A stretch of 64,000 bases of DNA from the NCBI RefSeq assembly GCF_017873675.1, contig NZ_JAGGKK010000017.1, positions 27,658-91,657 of the forward strand. Direction: 5' to 3'. The DNA is from Virgibacillus litoralis. GTDB taxonomy: Bacteria > Bacillota > Bacilli > Bacillales > Amphibacillaceae. A program made the position numbers and the translations under genes. Below the pieces are notes generated by a model, which was given only the letters and a program-made list of their open reading frames with translations, made no database searches and was not told the origin of the DNA. Positions 1-11,538 of the stretch are shown here, in pieces; position 1 is the first letter of the stretch, and each line of letters starts with the position of its first letter.

Positions 1-1356
1 AACCCGGCTGGTAAGATTATTGAATTACCGATCAAATCAAGCTTCCGTGAAGGGTTAACGGTGTTAGAATACTTTATTTCTACACACGGTGCTCGTAAAG
101 GTCTTGCTGATACTGCACTGAAAACAGCTGACTCTGGTTACTTAACCCGTCGTCTCGTCGATGTAGCACAGGATGTAATAATTCGTGAAGACGATTGTGG
201 TACAGATCGCGGTTTACCTGTTTCAGCGTTAACCGATGGAACAGAATTGATCGAACCACTGTTGGATCGGTTAGTCGGACGTACAGCGTTTGAAAAGGTT
301 AGCCATCCTGAAACAGGTGAAGTAATAGTAGATATCAATGAAGTTATCTCAGAGGATCAAGCAAAACAAATCATTGAAGCAGGACACAAGCAAGTTATCA
401 TAAGAACTGCTTTCACATGTAATACAAAACATGGCGTTTGTAAGAAATGCTATGGCCGAAACCTAGCAACGGGTGATGAGGTAGAAGTTGGTGAAGCGGT
501 AGGTATTATCGCTGCACAATCTATCGGTGAACCAGGTACACAGCTTACAATGCGTACATTCCACACAGGTGGGGTTGCAGGAGACGATATTACACAAGGT
601 TTACCACGTATTCAGGAACTGGTTGAGGCGCGTAACCCTAAAGGGCAAGCAGTTATCAGCGAAGTTCATGGTACAGTCAATGAAATAAAAGAAGTAAAAG
701 ATAAGCAGGAAATTGTTGTTCAAGGTGATGTAGAACAGCGCTCTTATCCTGTTCCGTACAATGCACGCATGAAAGTTACTGTTGGTGATGAAGTATCCGC
801 TGGTCAAGAGCTTACCGAGGGTTCTGTTGATCCAAAAGAACTTCTTCGTGCTCAAGGCGTACAAGGAGTTCAATCATACTTGTTACGTGAAGTACAGCGT
901 GTTTATCGCATGCAAGGTGTTGAAATCGGGGATAAACACGTAGAAGTAATGGTTCGCCAAATGCTTCGTAAAATTCGTGTTGTTGAATCCGGAGATACAA
1001 ATGTACTCCCTGGATCATTACTCGAAATACACCAATTCAAAGATGCAAACAACGCAGTATTACAGGAAGGAAAACGACCAGCTGTCGGTAAACCTGTATT
1101 ACTGGGAATCACGAAAGCATCACTGGAAACTGATTCATTCTTATCAGCTGCATCCTTCCAGGAAACAACTCGTGTGTTAACGGATGCTGCCATTAAAGGT
1201 AAACGCGACGAACTGTTAGGTCTTAAAGAGAATGTGATCATCGGTAAACTGGTCCCTGCTGGAACTGGAATGCAACGTTACCGTAAGCTCAAATCATCTT
1301 TAGATCAAACGAGTGAAAAAGAAGAAGAACAAGAAGAAACAGAAACGGTAAAGTAA
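1..1356 (+). CDS. rpoC: RNA polymerase beta' subunit, C-terminal part (partial)
   Basis: The reading frame is open from base 1, so the gene begins before the window; about 451 C-terminal residues are present. It encodes the catalytic beta' subunit of RNA polymerase. Visible signatures are the trigger-loop region ([16 protein letters not shown], around base 530) and the preceding zinc-binding cysteine cluster ([13 protein letters not shown]). The C-terminus ends in a Glu-rich tail of the kind common in Bacillaceae. An inverted repeat (1411-1443) follows the gene, and the next gene has its own promoter-like sequence. Confidence 0.98.
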   Translation, partial: NPAGKIIELPIKSSFREGLTVLEYFISTHGARKGLADTALKTADSGYLTRRLVDVAQDVIIREDDCGTDRGLPVSALTDGTELIEPLLDRLVGRTAFEKVSHPETGEVIVDINEVISEDQAKQIIEAGHKQVIIRTAFTCNTKHGVCKKCYGRNLATGDEVEVGEAVGIIAAQSIGEPGTQLTMRTFHTGGVAGDDITQGLPRIQELVEARNPKGQAVISEVHGTVNEIKEVKDKQEIVVQGDVEQRSYPVPYNARMKVTVGDEVSAGQELTEGSVDPKELLRAQGVQGVQSYLLREVQRVYRMQGVEIGDKHVEVMVRQMLRKIRVVESGDTNVLPGSLLEIHQFKDANNAVLQEGKRPAVGKPVLLGITKASLETDSFLSAASFQETTRVLTDAAIKGKRDELLGLKENVIIGKLVPAGTGMQRYRKLKSSLDQTSEKEEEQEETETVK

Positions 1357-1360
1357 CCAT

Positions 1361-1443
1361 TTAACTTGGCTTTCGTCGTCGTGACTCTTGAGAGTCCTAG
1401 TTGAACTTATGCAGGAAGGAAAGTTCTATACTTTTCTTCCTGC
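1361..1443. repeat. Dispersed repeat family R2, copy a, with hairpin
   Basis: This intergenic stretch contains an AACTTGGCTTTCG-like segment, CCTAGTTGAACTTATGCAG, and a perfect inverted repeat GCAGGAAG (1411-1418) / CTTCCTGC (1436-1443). The same architecture, with different stem bases, recurs at 6523-6650 and, inverted, at 57607-57682 and 57780-57855. The hairpin lacks a T-tract, so it is a weak candidate for the rpoC terminator. Confidence 0.6.
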
Positions 1444-1495
1444 CAAAAACAAGTGACTAAATTTCGGAAACACTAATAAAATAGTAAAATTTCAG

Positions 1496-1524
1496 TTGAC
1501 ATTAAAAAACGAGAATGATACTAT
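1496..1524 (+). promoter_or_regulatory. Putative sigma-A promoter for the L7Ae-like gene and str operon
   Basis: TTGACA at 1496-1501 and TACTAT at 1519-1524 are separated by 17 bp. The site lies between rpoC and the L7Ae-like gene and could drive the downstream rpsL-rpsG-fusA cluster. Confidence 0.55.
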
Positions 1525-1570
1525 GTTTAAGGTGTTTCCGATTGTACTTGTTACTTTGGAGGATGTATTG

Positions 1571-1822
1571 ATGTCTTATGAAAAAGTAACTCAGGTTCAA
1601 ACACAGTTGATAATCGGAACAAAGCAAACACTTAAAGCTATGAAAACTGGTGATGTAAGTGAAGTGTTTATTGCTGATGATGCAGACCAACAAATCACAC
1701 AAAAGGTAGAGCGTTTAGCTAATGAGCTGGATGTGCCTTGTCACCGTGTTGATTCGATGGAACGACTAGGCGCTGCTTGCGGCATAGACGTTGGTGCATC
1801 GACAGTAGCAGTAAAACAATAA
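1571..1822 (+). CDS. ybxF: L7Ae-family K-turn-binding ribosomal protein
   Basis: An 83-residue protein of the L7Ae/L30e family, which binds kink-turn RNA. It sits exactly where B. subtilis ybxF lies, between rpoC and rpsL. The core GTKQTLKAMKTGDVSEVFIADDAD and the C-terminal LGAACGIDVGAST stretch are typical. The ATG at 1571 is chosen because TTGGAGG lies about 8 bases upstream; the frame could extend to 1496, but that part overlaps the promoter-like sequence and lacks a ribosome binding site. Confidence 0.92.
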   Translation: MSYEKVTQVQTQLIIGTKQTLKAMKTGDVSEVFIADDADQQITQKVERLANELDVPCHRVDSMERLGAACGIDVGASTVAVKQ

Positions 1823-1963
1823 AGGTTTTGGCGGATTTTTTCGCGAAGACTTTGTTTTTTGCTAAAGGATGAACCACCTGGATATGTGGGATTAGAAATA
1901 ACCAAAAATTGGGTGGTAACTGGTTTAAAATAAGCTTATAAATAAGAAGGGAGGATAACAATT

Positions 1964-2380
1964 ATGCCTACAATTAATCAACTTGTACGTAAAGGTCGTG
2001 TGAACAAACCAAGAAAATCTGACTCTCCTGCACTAAATAGAGGGTACAACAGCTTCAAGAAAAGAGCTACGGATGAAAATTCACCACATAAACGTGGCGT
2101 TTGTACACGAGTTGGTACACTAACACCAAAGAAACCGAACTCTGCACTTCGTAAGTATGCACGTGTTCGTTTGTCAAATAACATGGAGGTAACTGCATAC
2201 ATTCCTGGAATTGGACACAATCTACAGGAGCATAGTGTGGTATTAATCCGTGGCGGTCGTGTTAAGGACTTACCAGGTGTACGTTACCATATTGTACGTG
2301 GTGCTCTTGATACCGCTGGTGTGGAAGGCCGTGCACAAGGTCGTTCTAAATATGGTGCGAAAAAACCTAAAAAGAAATAA
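1964..2380 (+). CDS. rpsL: 30S ribosomal protein S12
   Basis: S12 (138 aa) lies at the decoding centre of the 30S subunit and supports tRNA selection. The conserved [17 protein letters not shown] and [13 protein letters not shown] segments are present. The lysines at the classic streptomycin-resistance positions (PKKPNS and RVKDLPG) are the wild-type residues. A GGGAGG ribosome binding site lies just upstream. First gene of the str cluster rpsL-rpsG-fusA-tuf. Confidence 0.98.
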   Translation: MPTINQLVRKGRVNKPRKSDSPALNRGYNSFKKRATDENSPHKRGVCTRVGTLTPKKPNSALRKYARVRLSNNMEVTAYIPGIGHNLQEHSVVLIRGGRVKDLPGVRYHIVRGALDTAGVEGRAQGRSKYGAKKPKKK

Positions 2381-2415
2381 TTTTATAATATAGATATAGG
2401 AAAGGAGGGGGACAT

Positions 2416-2886
2416 ATGCCACGTAAAGGACCAGTACCTAAACGCGATGTCTTGCCAGATCCGCTTTATAATTCAAAGCTAGTTACACGTTTAATCAATC
2501 AAATCATGATAGACGGTAAAAGAGGTAAAGCACAAAAAATTCTTTATAATGCGTTTGAACTTGTAGCAGAAAGAAGTGGACAAAACGCAATGGAAGTTTT
2601 TGAACAAGCGATGAAAAATGTAATGCCAGTACTTGAGGTTCGCGCACGTCGTGTTGGTGGTTCAAACTACCAAGTACCGATGGAAGTTCGCCCAGAACGC
2701 CGTCAAGCATTAGGTTTACGTTATGTTGTTAATTACTCACGTCTGCGCGGAGAAAAAACGATGGAAGAGCGACTTGCTAATGAAATTCTTGATGCTTCTA
2801 ACAACACAGGGTCATCAGTTAAAAAACGCGAAGAATTGCATAAAATGGCTGAAGCCAATAAAGCATTTGCTCACTATCGCTGGTAA
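2416..2886 (+). CDS. rpsG: 30S ribosomal protein S7
   Basis: S7 (156 aa) nucleates assembly of the 30S head by binding the 3' domain of 16S rRNA. The N-terminus [16 protein letters not shown] and the [18 protein letters not shown] segment are diagnostic, and the length matches Bacillus S7. AAAGGAGGGGG precedes the ATG. It lies 35 bases after rpsL and 41 before fusA, consistent with one transcript. Confidence 0.98.
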   Translation: MPRKGPVPKRDVLPDPLYNSKLVTRLINQIMIDGKRGKAQKILYNAFELVAERSGQNAMEVFEQAMKNVMPVLEVRARRVGGSNYQVPMEVRPERRQALGLRYVVNYSRLRGEKTMEERLANEILDASNNTGSSVKKREELHKMAEANKAFAHYRW

Positions 2887-2927
2887 TAAAAACAAAATAA
2901 AGATTTTTACAGGAAGGAGAAGAATAC

Positions 2928-5006
2928 ATGGCTAGAGAGTTCTCCTTGGAAAAGACGCGTAATCTTGGTATTATGGCACACATTGATGCAGGTAAGACCA
3001 CTACTACTGAGCGTATTCTTTTCTATACAGGACGTATTCATAAAATTGGCGAAACTCATGAAGGCGCTTCTCAGATGGACTGGATGGAGCAGGAGCAAGA
3101 GCGCGGTATCACAATTACATCCGCAGCAACTACTGCTCAATGGAAAGGTTATCGTATAAACATCATTGATACACCAGGACACGTAGACTTCACAGTAGAA
3201 GTTGAACGTTCATTGCGTGTACTTGATGGGGCGGTAACTGTTCTTGACGCGCAATCAGGTGTTGAACCACAAACCGAAACTGTATGGCGCCAGGCAACAA
3301 CTTATGGTGTGCCTAGAGTGGTATTTATTAACAAGATGGATAAAGTGGGAGCAGATTTCATTTATTCCACAGAAACATTGAAAAAACGTTTAGGTGCAAA
3401 CGCCCATCCAGTTCAGTTACCAATTGGAGCTGAGGATGATTTTGAAGGTATTATTGACCTAATTACAATGGATGCTTACTACTATCTAGATGATCTGGGA
3501 ACACGTGCAGAAGCGCGCGAGATTCCAGCAGAATATAAAGAAAAAGCAGAAGAACTGCGTGCTAGCTTAGTAGAAGCTGTTTCCGAGTTAGACGAAGAGC
3601 TAATGATGAAGTATCTAGAAGGAGAGGAAATCTCCAACGACGAACTTAAAAAAGCAATTCGTACAGCAACACTTAACATTGAATTTTACCCTGTATTTGT
3701 TGGGTCAGCATTCAAAAACAAAGGTGTCCAACTAATGTTGGATGGTGTAATTGATTATTTGCCATCTCCAACTGACGTTCCACCAATCGAAGGTAAGGTT
3801 CCTGGTACGGAAGAGGAAGTAGTTCGTGAGTCATCTGATGACGCGCCTTTCTCTGCACTAGCTTTTAAAGTGGCTACAGACCCATACGTTGGTAAGTTAA
3901 CATTCTTCCGCGTATATTCTGGAACATTATCTTCTGGTTCATATGTTAAAAACTCAGTAAAGGATAAGCGTGAGCGTGTAGGACGTATCCTGCAAATGCA
4001 CGCAAACTCCCGTGAAGAAATCTCAACTGTATATGCAGGAGAGATAGCTGCTGGGGTTGGTTTGAAAGATACATCAACAGGAGATACACTTTGTGCTGAG
4101 AAGGATCTTGTAATCTTGGAATCAATGGACTTCCCTGAACCGGTTATCGGTGTTGCAATTGAACCTAAAACAAAAGCTGACCAAGATAAAATGGCAATTG
4201 CTTTAGGTAAACTTGCAGAAGAGGATCCTACTTTCAGAACAGAAACAGACGTAGAGACTGGTCAAACAATTATTTCTGGTATGGGTGAGTTACACCTTGA
4301 CATTATCGTTGACCGTCTAAAAAGAGAATTTAAAGTAGAAGCAACTGTTGGTGCTCCACAGGTAGCATACCGTGAGACATTCCGTGGATCAGCTGAAGTT
4401 GAAGGTAAATTCGTACGGCAGTCTGGTGGTCGTGGACAATACGGTCACGTTTGGGTTAAATTTGAACCAAACGAAGAAGGCGCAGGCTTCGAATTTACTA
4501 ATAAAATCGTTGGTGGTGTTGTACCACGTGAATACATTCCATCTGTTGAACAAGGTATTAAAGAGTCAACAGCAAATGGTGTATTAGCTGGCTATCCATT
4601 AATCGATATTAAAGCAACACTTTATGATGGAAGCTATCATGACGTAGACTCGAACGAAATGGCGTTTAAAATAGCTGGTTCAATGGCCTTAAAGGCTGCT
4701 AAAAACAAATGTCAGCCTGTTCTTTTAGAGCCTATGATGAAAGTTGAAATCGTAATCCCTGAAGAATACATGGGAGATATCATGGGTGATGTTACTTCTC
4801 GTCGTGGACGTGTAGAAGGAATGGAGCCACGTGGCCCGGCACAGCTTGTTAAAGCATTTGTACCACTTGCAGAAATGTTCGGTTATGCAACTGCATTACG
4901 TTCAAACACGCAAGGTCGCGGAACATTTACAATGCACTTTGATCATTATGAACAAGTGCCAAAGAGTATTTCAGAAGAAATAGTCAAGAAAAATGCAGGC
5001 GAATAA
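2928..5006 (+). CDS. fusA: Elongation factor G
   Basis: EF-G (692 aa) is the GTPase that drives ribosomal translocation and, with ribosome recycling factor, subunit splitting. The GTPase motifs are intact: G1 [13 protein letters not shown] near residue 20, G3 DTPGHVDFT near 82, G4 NKMDK near 136. Domains II-V follow, including the [13 protein letters not shown] segment of domain IV. Ribosome binding site AGGAAGGAGA. Third gene of the str cluster. Confidence 0.98.
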   Translation: MAREFSLEKTRNLGIMAHIDAGKTTTTERILFYTGRIHKIGETHEGASQMDWMEQEQERGITITSAATTAQWKGYRINIIDTPGHVDFTVEVERSLRVLDGAVTVLDAQSGVEPQTETVWRQATTYGVPRVVFINKMDKVGADFIYSTETLKKRLGANAHPVQLPIGAEDDFEGIIDLITMDAYYYLDDLGTRAEAREIPAEYKEKAEELRASLVEAVSELDEELMMKYLEGEEISNDELKKAIRTATLNIEFYPVFVGSAFKNKGVQLMLDGVIDYLPSPTDVPPIEGKVPGTEEEVVRESSDDAPFSALAFKVATDPYVGKLTFFRVYSGTLSSGSYVKNSVKDKRERVGRILQMHANSREEISTVYAGEIAAGVGLKDTSTGDTLCAEKDLVILESMDFPEPVIGVAIEPKTKADQDKMAIALGKLAEEDPTFRTETDVETGQTIISGMGELHLDIIVDRLKREFKVEATVGAPQVAYRETFRGSAEVEGKFVRQSGGRGQYGHVWVKFEPNEEGAGFEFTNKIVGGVVPREYIPSVEQGIKESTANGVLAGYPLIDIKATLYDGSYHDVDSNEMAFKIAGSMALKAAKNKCQPVLLEPMMKVEIVIPEEYMGDIMGDVTSRRGRVEGMEPRGPAQLVKAFVPLAEMFGYATALRSNTQGRGTFTMHFDHYEQVPKSISEEIVKKNAGE

Positions 5007-5049
5007 TTGATTTTTTTCTAAATCTGAAGTATAACTTTTATTGAAGGCT

Positions 5050-5074
5050 AAGAAATAACATATTGTTATTTCTT
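5050..5074 (+). promoter_or_regulatory. Stem-loop between fusA and tuf
   Basis: AAGAAATAACA and TGTTATTTCTT form a perfect 11-bp inverted repeat with a 3-base loop, 57 bases before tuf. There is no T-run, so it is not an obvious terminator. A role in processing or differential expression of tuf versus fusA is possible but inferred. Confidence 0.4.
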
Positions 5075-5130
5075 GGCTGAAAATATAAAATCTAAAACAT
5101 ACTTTTATTTATTTAAAGGAGGAACTATAA

Positions 5131-6321
5131 ATGGCTAAAGAAAAGTTCGATCGCTCAAAAAGTCACGTGAATATTGGAACAATTGGTCACGTTGACCATG
5201 GTAAAACTACTTTAACTGCTGCAATCACTACTACATTGCACAAACAATCTGGTGAAGGTACTGCAATGGCATATGACCAAATCGACGGTGCTCCAGAAGA
5301 AAAAGAACGCGGTATTACAATCGCAACATCTCACGTTGAGTATGAAACTGATACTCGTCACTATGCTCACGTTGACTGCCCAGGACACGCTGACTATGTT
5401 AAAAACATGATCACTGGTGCAGCACAAATGGACGGAGCTATCCTAGTAGTATCTGCTGCTGATGGCCCTATGCCACAAACTCGTGAACACATCCTACTAT
5501 CACGTAACGTTGGGGTACCTTCAATTGTTGTATTCCTTAACAAAACAGACATGGTAGATGACGAAGAATTACTAGAACTAGTTGAAATGGAAGTTCGCGA
5601 TCTATTAACTGAATACGACTTCCCTGGCGACGATGTACCAGTAATTAAAGGTTCTGCTCTTAAAGCTCTTGAAGGCGATGCAGATTATGAAGAAAAAATC
5701 TATGAACTTATGGCAGCAGTTGATGAGTATATTCCAACTCCAGAACGCGACAATGACAAGCCATTCATGATGCCAGTTGAGGACGTATTCTCAATTACTG
5801 GCCGTGGTACAGTTGCAACAGGTCGTGTTGAACGTGGTTCTATCAAAGTTGGTGACGATGTTGAGATCATCGGCCTTGCTGATGCTCCATCTAAATCAAC
5901 TGTAACTGGTGTTGAAATGTTCCGTAAGCTTCTTGATTACGCTGAAGCAGGTGACAACATTGGTGCACTTCTTCGTGGGGTATCACGTGATGATATCAAC
6001 CGTGGTCAAGTACTAGCTAAACCAGGTTCAATTACACCACATACAAATTTTAAAGCAGAAGTTTATGTGTTATCTAAAGAAGAAGGTGGACGTCATACTC
6101 CATTCTTCGCTAACTATCGCCCACAGTTCTATTTCCGTACAACTGACGTAACTGGAGTTATTCAACTTCCAGAAGGAGTAGAAATGGTAATGCCTGGCGA
6201 TAACATCGAAATGGATGTTGAGTTAATTTCAAAAATTGCTATTGAAGACGGCACACGTTTCTCAATCCGTGAAGGCGGACGTACTGTAGGATCAGGCGTT
6301 GTAACTTCAATTCAAAAATAA
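5131..6321 (+). CDS. tuf: Elongation factor Tu
   Basis: EF-Tu (396 aa) delivers aminoacyl-tRNA to the ribosome as a ternary complex with GTP. G1 GHVDHGKTT, the RGITI switch, G3 DCPGHADY and G4 NKTDM are all present, followed by domains II and III. Codon choice is typical of a very highly expressed gene. The ribosome binding site is AAAGGAGGAAC. It ends the str cluster and is followed by a strong terminator. Confidence 0.98.
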   Translation: MAKEKFDRSKSHVNIGTIGHVDHGKTTLTAAITTTLHKQSGEGTAMAYDQIDGAPEEKERGITIATSHVEYETDTRHYAHVDCPGHADYVKNMITGAAQMDGAILVVSAADGPMPQTREHILLSRNVGVPSIVVFLNKTDMVDDEELLELVEMEVRDLLTEYDFPGDDVPVIKGSALKALEGDADYEEKIYELMAAVDEYIPTPERDNDKPFMMPVEDVFSITGRGTVATGRVERGSIKVGDDVEIIGLADAPSKSTVTGVEMFRKLLDYAEAGDNIGALLRGVSRDDINRGQVLAKPGSITPHTNFKAEVYVLSKEEGGRHTPFFANYRPQFYFRTTDVTGVIQLPEGVEMVMPGDNIEMDVELISKIAIEDGTRFSIREGGRTVGSGVVTSIQK

Positions 6322-6340
6322 TTAATATGATAACTAAGAA

Positions 6341-6372
6341 ACAGACAGCGTGACGACGCTGTCTGTTTTTTA
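6341..6372 (+). terminator. Rho-independent terminator after tuf
   Basis: ACAGACAGCG and CGCTGTCTGT form a 10-bp stem around a short TGACGA loop and are followed by TTTTTT. It closes the str operon. Confidence 0.9.
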
Positions 6373-6522
6373 GTTCGCTCTTTTCGGCAGGTAAGAAAGT
6401 AACTTGGCTGTCGATGTGCAGCCACCATCTATCATGAAAATCAATTTAATCAAATTAGAAACATTTTTTGTGGTTCTGCGGACTCTGTGGACCTTAAAGC
6501 ATTCTATTAATCAAGGTATATG

Positions 6523-6650
6523 TTAGAAAACTTGGCATTCGTTAAGGGGATTGTAATGAAAGCGTATTTTGCTTTCTTAGAACCCCTTATACTCTGGAGC
6601 GCAAACCTTAGTTGCACTTATGCAGTTAAGAAGTATTTATACTTAACTGC
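6523..6650. repeat. Dispersed repeat family R2, copy b
   Basis: Begins TTAGAAAACTTGGCATTCG, continues through AGAACCCCTTATACTCTGGAG and CCTTAGTTGCACTTATGCAG, and ends in a hairpin GCAGTTAAG (6622-6630) / CTTAACTGC (6642-6650). Related copies lie at 1361-1443, 51922-51986 (inverted), 53266-53357 (inverted) and 57607-57855 (two, inverted). The terminal stem differs between copies but stays paired. Confidence 0.65.
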
Positions 6651-6735
6651 TAAAATAGGGGTTCTGTCCGGATAACGATAGAAGTCGCGTAGAAATTAGC
6701 ATAGATTTCGCCCCCTGTTGTTGCAGAAGCCATTT

Positions 6736-6945
6736 TTAACGGAACGAGGATCCGCTCCAACTGTTTGGCGAATCCTCATTCCGTTATTTCCTTGAAAACC
6801 ATCGTTTCAAGCCTGGGTCCGGATCCTCGTTCCGCTATTTGTCCTTTTCACAGCAAAAATGGCTGATTTCCAGCTATTAACGGAACGAGGATCCGTCTCA
6901 CCCTTCTAAGAGCACCTTTTTTACCAATTAGCGGAATGAGGATTC
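6736..6945. repeat. Dispersed repeat family R1, cluster 1 (five motif copies)
   Basis: The motif TTAACGGAACGAGGATCC or close variants occurs at 6736 (+), 6769 (-), 6820 (-), 6877 (+) and 6927 (+). The pieces can pair into nested hairpins. The segment 6769-6945 has the same motif order (-, -, +, +) and nearly the same length as 25855-26032 upstream of rplM, so the two are copies of one composite element of about 178 bp. Confidence 0.75.
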
Positions 6946-7184
6946 ATTTCGCCCGTTTGCCAGACTATCATTCCGAGTGGCAAACTTCATGCCTTAAAGT
7001 ACGCGTAGTAAATTTTCGGCGAGTTATTATAAGTTGGGGTGGTACCTGGCATTTGCGGTATTTCTCGAGATACTAACCACATATGAAATGAGAGATTAAG
7101 GCGAGTGTTCACGCATACAAAACCCGCTCAACAGAATTTAATTCTGGTTTCAGCAAATTTCTACAAAAAAAATTCTCTAACTCC

Positions 7185-7213
7185 TTGCAATCAGTGGAAT
7201 ATGTTTGTATAAT
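7185..7213 (+). promoter_or_regulatory. Putative S10 operon promoter P1
   Basis: TTGCAA at 7185-7190 and a perfect TATAAT at 7208-7213 are separated by 17 bp, about 200 bases before rpsJ. Confidence 0.65.
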
Positions 7214-7252
7214 ACATAGATGTGCAATCAAATAGTTATCTATAATTAAAGG

Positions 7253-7281
7253 TTGCATTGACCACGTTTTTTCTTTATAAT
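7253..7281 (+). promoter_or_regulatory. Putative S10 operon promoter P2
   Basis: TTGCAT at 7253-7258 and a perfect TATAAT at 7276-7281 are separated by 17 bp. Together with P1 this would give the S10 operon tandem promoters and an untranslated leader of about 125-195 bases. Confidence 0.6.
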
Positions 7282-7388
7282 ATTAATGTTGGTCGAAAAA
7301 AGGCGATGAAGTGAAAGGTTGTTGACACACCCGGCCCCTTTGCCATGGCGGATGGTCGAGAAATTTTCACGGAGAATGTCTATTATAA

Positions 7389-7721
<333 letters not shown>

Positions 7722-7750
7722 ATTATTGAATTATATAGGAGGTGTAACGG

Positions 7751-8380
7751 ATGACGAAAGGAATCTTAGGTCGTAAAATCGGCATGACTCAGTTATTTTC
7801 TGACGAGGGAGAGTTAGTCCCGGTAACAGTTGTTCAAGCTGAGCCAAACGTAGTATTACAAAAGAGAACATTAGAAAATGATGGCTACGAAGCAGTACAA
7901 ATCGGTTTTGCAGATGAAAAGGAATCACGTACAAACAAAGCGGAAAAAGGCCATGCTGATAAAGCAAACACAGCCCCTAAGCGCTACGTTCGTGAAATCC
8001 GTAACGCAAATCTTGATGAATATGAAGTTGGTCAAGAACTTGGCGTTGATGTTTTTCAAACTGGCGATAAGGTCGATGTAACTGGTACTTCTAAAGGGAA
8101 AGGTTTCCAAGGGGTTATCAAACGCCATGGACAACAACGCGGACCATCAACCCACGGCTCTCATTTTCATAGATCGCCAGGTGCGATGGGTGTAATTGAC
8201 CCAATGCGTGTTTTCAAAGGTAAGAAACTTCCAGGTCAAATGGGTGGTAAACAAATCACTATTGAAAACCTTGATATTGTAAAGGTAGACGCTGAACGCA
8301 ATCTGCTTTTAATCAGAGGTAATATCCCTGGAGCAAAAAAATCATTCGTAAAAATTGCGAGTGCATTAAAGGCTAACTAA
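7751..8380 (+). CDS. rplC: 50S ribosomal protein L3
   Basis: L3 (209 aa) initiates 50S assembly and reaches toward the peptidyl transferase centre with its central extension. The start [11 protein letters not shown] and the [11 protein letters not shown] segment of that extension, site of the conserved glutamine in many bacteria, are present. A TAGGAGGTG ribosome binding site precedes the start. It is followed 26 bases later by rplD. Confidence 0.98.
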   Translation: MTKGILGRKIGMTQLFSDEGELVPVTVVQAEPNVVLQKRTLENDGYEAVQIGFADEKESRTNKAEKGHADKANTAPKRYVREIRNANLDEYEVGQELGVDVFQTGDKVDVTGTSKGKGFQGVIKRHGQQRGPSTHGSHFHRSPGAMGVIDPMRVFKGKKLPGQMGGKQITIENLDIVKVDAERNLLLIRGNIPGAKKSFVKIASALKAN

Positions 8381-8406
8381 TCATATACACGAAGGGAGGA
8401 TATGTC

Positions 8407-9030
8407 ATGCCTAAAGTAGCACTATTAAAACAAGATGGATCTAAAGCTGGAGATTTTGAATTAAACGACTCCGTATTCGGTATTGAGCCAAACACGCATG
8501 TTTTGAATGAAGCAGTACTAATGCAACGTTCATCACTACGTCAGGGCACACATGCTGTTAAAAACCGTTCACAAGTTCGTGGCGGAGGAGCTAAGCCGTG
8601 GAGACAAAAAGGAACAGGTCGTGCACGTCAAGGTTCAACTCGTTCACCGCAATGGGTTGGCGGCGGAACTGTATTTGGCCCAACACCACGTAGCTACAGC
8701 TATAAACTACCGAAGAAAGTTCGTCGTTTAGCACTTAAGTCGGCACTTTCTTCAAAAGCAAAGGAAGAAGACTTGATTGTAGTGGAAAGCATTGCAATTA
8801 ATGCTCCAAAAACAAAAGAAGTAGTACAAATGCTAAATGCACTTAATGCAGATAAAAAGGCATTAATTGTAACAGCTGACAGAGACGAAACAGTAGTTCG
8901 TTCTGCCAATAATCTACAGAACGTAAGAGTACTTACTGTAGAAGAAGTAAATGTACTAGACTTGCTTACGCATGACAAGCTGATCATAACCAAGGATGCA
9001 GCTGAAAAAGCAGGGGAGGTGCTTGCATAA
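8407..9030 (+). CDS. rplD: 50S ribosomal protein L4
   Basis: L4 (207 aa) binds domain I of 23S rRNA and lines the exit tunnel with the loop around [20 protein letters not shown]. Its length is normal for Bacillus. In E. coli L4 represses its own operon, but no E. coli-type leader is evident here. Its stop codon overlaps the rplW start (TAATG), indicating translational coupling. Confidence 0.98.
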   Translation: MPKVALLKQDGSKAGDFELNDSVFGIEPNTHVLNEAVLMQRSSLRQGTHAVKNRSQVRGGGAKPWRQKGTGRARQGSTRSPQWVGGGTVFGPTPRSYSYKLPKKVRRLALKSALSSKAKEEDLIVVESIAINAPKTKEVVQMLNALNADKKALIVTADRDETVVRSANNLQNVRVLTVEEVNVLDLLTHDKLIITKDAAEKAGEVLA

Positions 9031-9317
9031 TGAAAGATCCACGTGATATTATAAAGCGCCCTGTCATTACAGAAGGTTCTGCTGACTTAATGGCAGAAAA
9101 GAAATATACGTTTGAAGTAACTCCGAAAGCGAACAAAACAGAGATTAAAGACGCTGTTGAACTGGTTTTTGGTGTGAAGGTAGACAAAGTAAACACTATG
9201 AATATTAAAGGTAAATTCAAGCGAATGGGCCGTTACGGCGGATACCGTTCAGATCGCAAAAAAGCTATTGTGCAGCTTTCAAAAGATAGTAAAGACCTAG
9301 ACTTCTTTGAAGGTTAA
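9030..9317 (+). CDS. rplW: 50S ribosomal protein L23
   Basis: L23 (95 aa) sits at the tunnel exit and is the docking site for signal recognition particle and trigger factor. The start [13 protein letters not shown] and the [19 protein letters not shown] segment are typical. The ATG shares one base with the rplD stop codon; the ribosome binding site (GGGGAGGTG) lies within rplD. Confidence 0.98.
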   Translation: MKDPRDIIKRPVITEGSADLMAEKKYTFEVTPKANKTEIKDAVELVFGVKVDKVNTMNIKGKFKRMGRYGGYRSDRKKAIVQLSKDSKDLDFFEG

Positions 9318-9348
9318 ATAGAGAAACTAGTGAAGGAGGGAAAACAAA

Positions 9349-10179
9349 ATGGCTATTAAAAAATTCAGACCAACAACAAACGGCAGACGTTTCATGTCTT
9401 CATCTGACTTTGCAGAGGTTACTACGGATACTCCGGAAAAGTCTCTATTAAGTTCAATTTACAAGCGTGGCGGTCGTAACAACCAAGGTAAGCTTACAGT
9501 TCGTCATAAAGGCGGAGGTCACAAGCGTCAATACCGTATAATTGACTTTAAGCGTGATAAAGATGGAATACCTGGACGCGTTGCTACAGTGGAATATGAT
9601 CCAAACCGATCAGCTAATATTGCATTAATTCATTATGCAGATGGAGAAAAGCGTTATATATTAGCACCAAAAGGAATCAAAGTAGGACAACAAATTGAAT
9701 CTGGCGAACAAGCAGATATCAAGCTAGGTAATAGTCTTGCACTTCAAAACATTCCAGTGGGTACTATTATTCACAACATTGAATTGAAGCCTGGACGCGG
9801 CGGACAACTTGTACGCTCAGCTGGAGCTGAAGCACAGATTCTTGGACGCGAAGATAAATATACGTTGGTACGCTTGAAATCAGGCGAAGTTCGTTTAATA
9901 TTATCTTCATGCCGTGCAACAATCGGCCAAGTTGGAAACCTTGAGCATGAGCTTATAACTATAGGTAAAGCTGGTCGTTCTCGTTGGTTAGGTAAACGCC
10001 CGACTGTTCGTGGTTCTGTTATGAACCCTAATGATCACCCACATGGTGGTGGTGAAGGACGTGCGCCAATCGGACGTAAATCACCTATGTCACCTTGGGG
10101 TAAGCCTACACTTGGTTACAAAACGCGTCAGCGTAACAAACCTACAGATAAATATATCGTTCGTAAGCGTAAAAAATAA
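9349..10179 (+). CDS. rplB: 50S ribosomal protein L2
   Basis: L2 (276 aa) is one of the most conserved ribosomal proteins and is required for subunit association and peptidyl transfer. The segment around [18 protein letters not shown] contains the conserved histidine implicated in peptidyl transferase function. GAAGGAGGG precedes the ATG. Gene order L23-L2-S19 is standard. Confidence 0.98.
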   Translation: MAIKKFRPTTNGRRFMSSSDFAEVTTDTPEKSLLSSIYKRGGRNNQGKLTVRHKGGGHKRQYRIIDFKRDKDGIPGRVATVEYDPNRSANIALIHYADGEKRYILAPKGIKVGQQIESGEQADIKLGNSLALQNIPVGTIIHNIELKPGRGGQLVRSAGAEAQILGREDKYTLVRLKSGEVRLILSSCRATIGQVGNLEHELITIGKAGRSRWLGKRPTVRGSVMNPNDHPHGGGEGRAPIGRKSPMSPWGKPTLGYKTRQRNKPTDKYIVRKRKK

Positions 10180-10236
10180 ACGGATGAGACGACGGGCGGT
10201 AAGATCCGTCGTTCAATTACGAAAGGAGGTTTATCC

Positions 10237-10515
10237 ATGGGTCGTAGCTTGAAAAAGGGACCTTTTGCAGATGACCATCTATTGAAAAAGATTGATACTC
10301 TAAATGAATCTGACAAGAAACAAGTAGTTAAATCTTGGTCTCGTCGTTCAACAATATTCCCTACTTTTGTTGGTCATACGATTGCTGTATATGACGGACG
10401 TAAACACGTACCTGTCTATGTTACAGAAGATATGGTCGGACATAAATTAGGTGAATTCGCGCCAACCCGTACTTATAGAGGACACGGTGGCGATGATAAG
10501 AAAACAAAACGCTAA
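10237..10515 (+). CDS. rpsS: 30S ribosomal protein S19
   Basis: S19 (92 aa) forms a complex with S13 in the 30S head. The start [10 protein letters not shown] and the segment [21 protein letters not shown] are diagnostic. The ribosome binding site is a near-perfect AAAGGAGGT. Confidence 0.98.
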   Translation: MGRSLKKGPFADDHLLKKIDTLNESDKKQVVKSWSRRSTIFPTFVGHTIAVYDGRKHVPVYVTEDMVGHKLGEFAPTRTYRGHGGDDKKTKR

Positions 10516-10533
10516 TGAGAGGAGGCGCTCCAC

Positions 10534-10875
10534 ATGCAAGCTAAAGCCGTTGCGAAATCTGTTCGTATTGCTCCTCGTAAAGTTCGTTTAGTCGTAGATT
10601 TGATTCGAGGAAAAGAAGTTGGTGAAGCAGTAGGAATACTACGCCATACACAACGTGGTGCTTCTCCAGTTGTAGAAAAAGTACTAAATTCTGCAATTGC
10701 GAATGCGGAACACAACTATGAAATGGAAGCAGATAACCTGGTAGTTTCTGAAGTATTTGTAAATGAAGGTGCTACATTGAAACGTTTTCGTCCACGTGCA
10801 CAAGGACGTGCAAGTAAAATTAATAAACGCACAAGCCATATTACAGTGGTTGTAACTGAAAAGAAGGAGGGATAG
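10534..10875 (+). CDS. rplV: 50S ribosomal protein L22
   Basis: L22 (113 aa) contacts all six domains of 23S rRNA; its beta-hairpin ([19 protein letters not shown]) reaches into the exit tunnel near the macrolide site. No insertion or deletion of the kind linked to macrolide resistance is visible in the hairpin. It lies 18 bases after rpsS. Confidence 0.98.
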   Translation: MQAKAVAKSVRIAPRKVRLVVDLIRGKEVGEAVGILRHTQRGASPVVEKVLNSAIANAEHNYEMEADNLVVSEVFVNEGATLKRFRPRAQGRASKINKRTSHITVVVTEKKEG

Positions 10876-10878
10876 TCA

Positions 10879-11520
10879 GTGGGTCAAAAAGTAAATCCAA
10901 AAGGTCTTCGCGTTGGTATCATTCGTGACTGGGAGTCAAAGTGGTATGCAGGCAAAGACTATGCAGACTTACTACACGAGGATATTAAGATTAGAGAATA
11001 TCTTGAAAATCGCTTACGCATTGCTGCTGTTTCTTCTATCGACATCGAACGTGCAGCAAATCGTGTAAACATCACCATTCACACTGGTAAGCCAGGTATG
11101 GTTATTGGTAAAGGCGGTTCAGAAGTAGAAGCTCTACGTAAATCATTAAATAGTCTGACCGGCAAGCGTGTTCACATCAATATCGTTGAAATCAAAAAAG
11201 TTGATCTAAACGCAGTATTAGTTGCTGATAACATTGCTCGTCAATTAGAAAATCGTATTTCATTCCGTCGTGCTCAAAAGCAAACTATTCAACGTGCAAT
11301 GCGCGGAGGAGCAAAAGGAATTAAAACACAAGTGTCCGGACGTCTAGGCGGCGCAGACATCGCTCGTGCGGAACATTACAGTGAAGGAACAGTACCACTA
11401 CACACATTGCGTGCTGATATCGACTATGGCACAGCAGAAGCTGACACAACTTATGGTAAGTTGGGCGTTAAAGTGTGGATCTATCGTGGAGAAGTCCTTC
11501 CAACTAAAACTAAAAAGTAA
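10879..11520 (+). CDS. rpsC: 30S ribosomal protein S3
   Basis: S3 (213 aa) lines the mRNA entry channel and contributes to mRNA unwinding. The KH-domain motif [10 protein letters not shown] and the start [14 protein letters not shown] are present. Translation starts at GTG, with AAGAAGGAGGG upstream overlapping the rplV end, which leaves only three bases between the genes. Confidence 0.98.
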   Translation: MGQKVNPKGLRVGIIRDWESKWYAGKDYADLLHEDIKIREYLENRLRIAAVSSIDIERAANRVNITIHTGKPGMVIGKGGSEVEALRKSLNSLTGKRVHINIVEIKKVDLNAVLVADNIARQLENRISFRRAQKQTIQRAMRGGAKGIKTQVSGRLGGADIARAEHYSEGTVPLHTLRADIDYGTAEADTTYGKLGVKVWIYRGEVLPTKTKK

Positions 11521-11538
11521 GGAAGGGGGAAATGCATT

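Larger units (their letters stand above)
6373..7184. other. Gene-free spacer between tuf and the S10 operon
   Basis: No convincing gene is seen in this stretch of more than 800 bases, where B. subtilis carries ybaC. It holds one long copy of repeat family R2 (6523-6650) and a cluster of five R1 motifs (6736-6945). Confidence 0.7.
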